A DNA stretch of 6,799 nt from an uncultured bacterium (GTDB lineage Bacteria > Cyanobacteriota > Vampirovibrionia > Gastranaerophilales > Gastranaerophilaceae): contig CACXAK010000116.1 in NCBI GenBank assembly GCA_902765655.1, positions 1-6,799 of the forward strand. The letters are read 5' to 3'. Every line of letters begins with the position of its first letter. Within the stretch, counting starts at the first letter, position 1. The notes under the pieces are model-generated. The model saw nothing but the letters and a program-made list of their open reading frames with translations. It did not search any database and was not told the origin of the DNA. A program made the translations under genes and the position numbers. Shown piece after piece: positions 6,201 to 6,799 of this stretch.

Positions 6201-6799
6201 GTCAAGCAGATTGATGAAAAAGTTCAAAATCCGCAGGCAGAGCATGCTTTTGCGGCTCCTTCATTTACTGCACAGACAGTTGCATTGAACCCGAATCAAA
6301 AAATAACTCTGCGCACAGAATTAACAACTAAAGAAGAGAAGAAAAAATATAATGAAGTTTGTGCAAAATTAGACCGTAATACCAAAAAAGTAGTAAATAC
6401 TCTGCTTAAAAACGGGGTATTACTCAATAACAATTCCGACGATAAATCCTCAGTTCTTGATAATCTCCACAAAATTGCGACAGAACAACGCGCTCAGGGA
6501 TTAACAAATAACGGAATCCTGCGTGATACAATCGCAACAATTGCATATCCGTTTTTAATTACTCAGCAATTTGGCGACATTCCGAATAATTACAGACAAA
6601 AAGCCGTTATGGCAAATAATGCGTTTAAAACTAATACGCCGGATATAAGACAGGCATCAGATGACATTGATGTCGAGCATTCAGGCACATGTGTTGCGGC
6701 AAGCACGGAATTTAAATTAGCAAAACAGTCTCCTGCCGAATTTGCAAGAATCGCGCAGGAACTGAGTTCTCCAAAACTTGCCGCAACAAAACGTATTAA
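6201..6799 (+). CDS. unidentified protein, no start codon found, 3' end off window
   Basis: A frame with coding character runs open to the last base (199 codons from 6201). It begins VKQIDEKVQNPQAEHAFAAP and continues through LTTKEEKKKYNEVCAKLDRN, a helical stretch, and IAYPFLITQQFGDIPNNYRQ, then DVEHSGTCVAASTEF near 6672-6716. The frame is technically open from 6111, but the bases up to about 6198 are the reverse of the TOPRIM gene's 5' end and promoter. The only candidate upstream starts are TTG 6141 without a ribosome site; the next are TTG near 6282 and ATG near 6609, both inside apparently coding sequence. Codons such as CTG, CGC, CCG and GCG are commoner than in the other genes, so base composition differs. 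It may be a gene that lost its 5' end, a gene joined here by rearrangement, or a misassembly. Style recalls hypothetical proteins of gut Melainabacteria; function unknown. Confidence 0.6.

Noticed and set aside
6214..6288. Short ORF from ATG 6214 (MKKFKIRRQSM...) as the start of the last gene
   Set aside because: It is in a different phase from the long open frame and stops after 24 codons; the long frame already reads as protein across the same bases, so a frameshift is not needed here.

Overview
This is an AT-rich window of ordinary bacterial gene layout. The tRNA-Glu (G1·U72, A73, A53:U61 and the conserved D-arm) closely resembles cyanobacterial and chloroplast tRNA-Glu. Together with the low GC and the style of the hypothetical proteins, this suggests a gut relative of Cyanobacteria (Melainabacteria / Gastranaerophilales). 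That placement is inference from memory; no search was run.

Layout. Positions 1-1220 (minus strand) hold the first 406 codons of a cytoplasmic TPR-repeat protein that runs off the left edge. Upstream of it on the same strand, 1295-2209 encodes a 304-residue HExxH protein that looks like a minimal zinc metallopeptidase. A 122-bp divergent spacer separates this pair from a plus-strand three-gene operon at 2332-4877: a KtrB/TrkH potassium channel-like subunit, its KtrA/TrkA RCK gating subunit, and a small two-helix membrane protein ending in a HAMP-like segment with no output domain. The second and third genes have good Shine-Dalgarno sites. The first has none, and its best promoter would start transcription at or within a few bases of the ATG, so it may be leaderless. 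The operon ends in a spacer (4878-5048) with a 14-bp imperfect inverted repeat and a short bidirectional terminator.

On the minus strand, from right to left, lie a gene for a standalone OLD-type TOPRIM protein (no ATPase domain) and tRNA-Glu(UUC) with an encoded CCA. The tRNA promoter (TTGACA-17-TATCAT) overlaps the TOPRIM stop codon. Right of the TOPRIM gene, from about 6201 to the end, there is an open plus-strand reading frame that reads as protein, is visibly richer in GC, and has no credible start codon. It is either a gene that lost its 5' end or a recombination/assembly junction near 6198.

How the genes work together. KtrB and KtrA should form a K+ uptake system whose conductance is set by nucleotide binding to the RCK ring. 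The coupled HAMP protein is the least explained part of the operon and may be an accessory or sensory subunit. The TOPRIM protein, the start-less ORF and the HExxH protein are the other places where something undescribed could be found. I saw no CRISPR array, insertion sequence, integrase or recognisable complete defence system.
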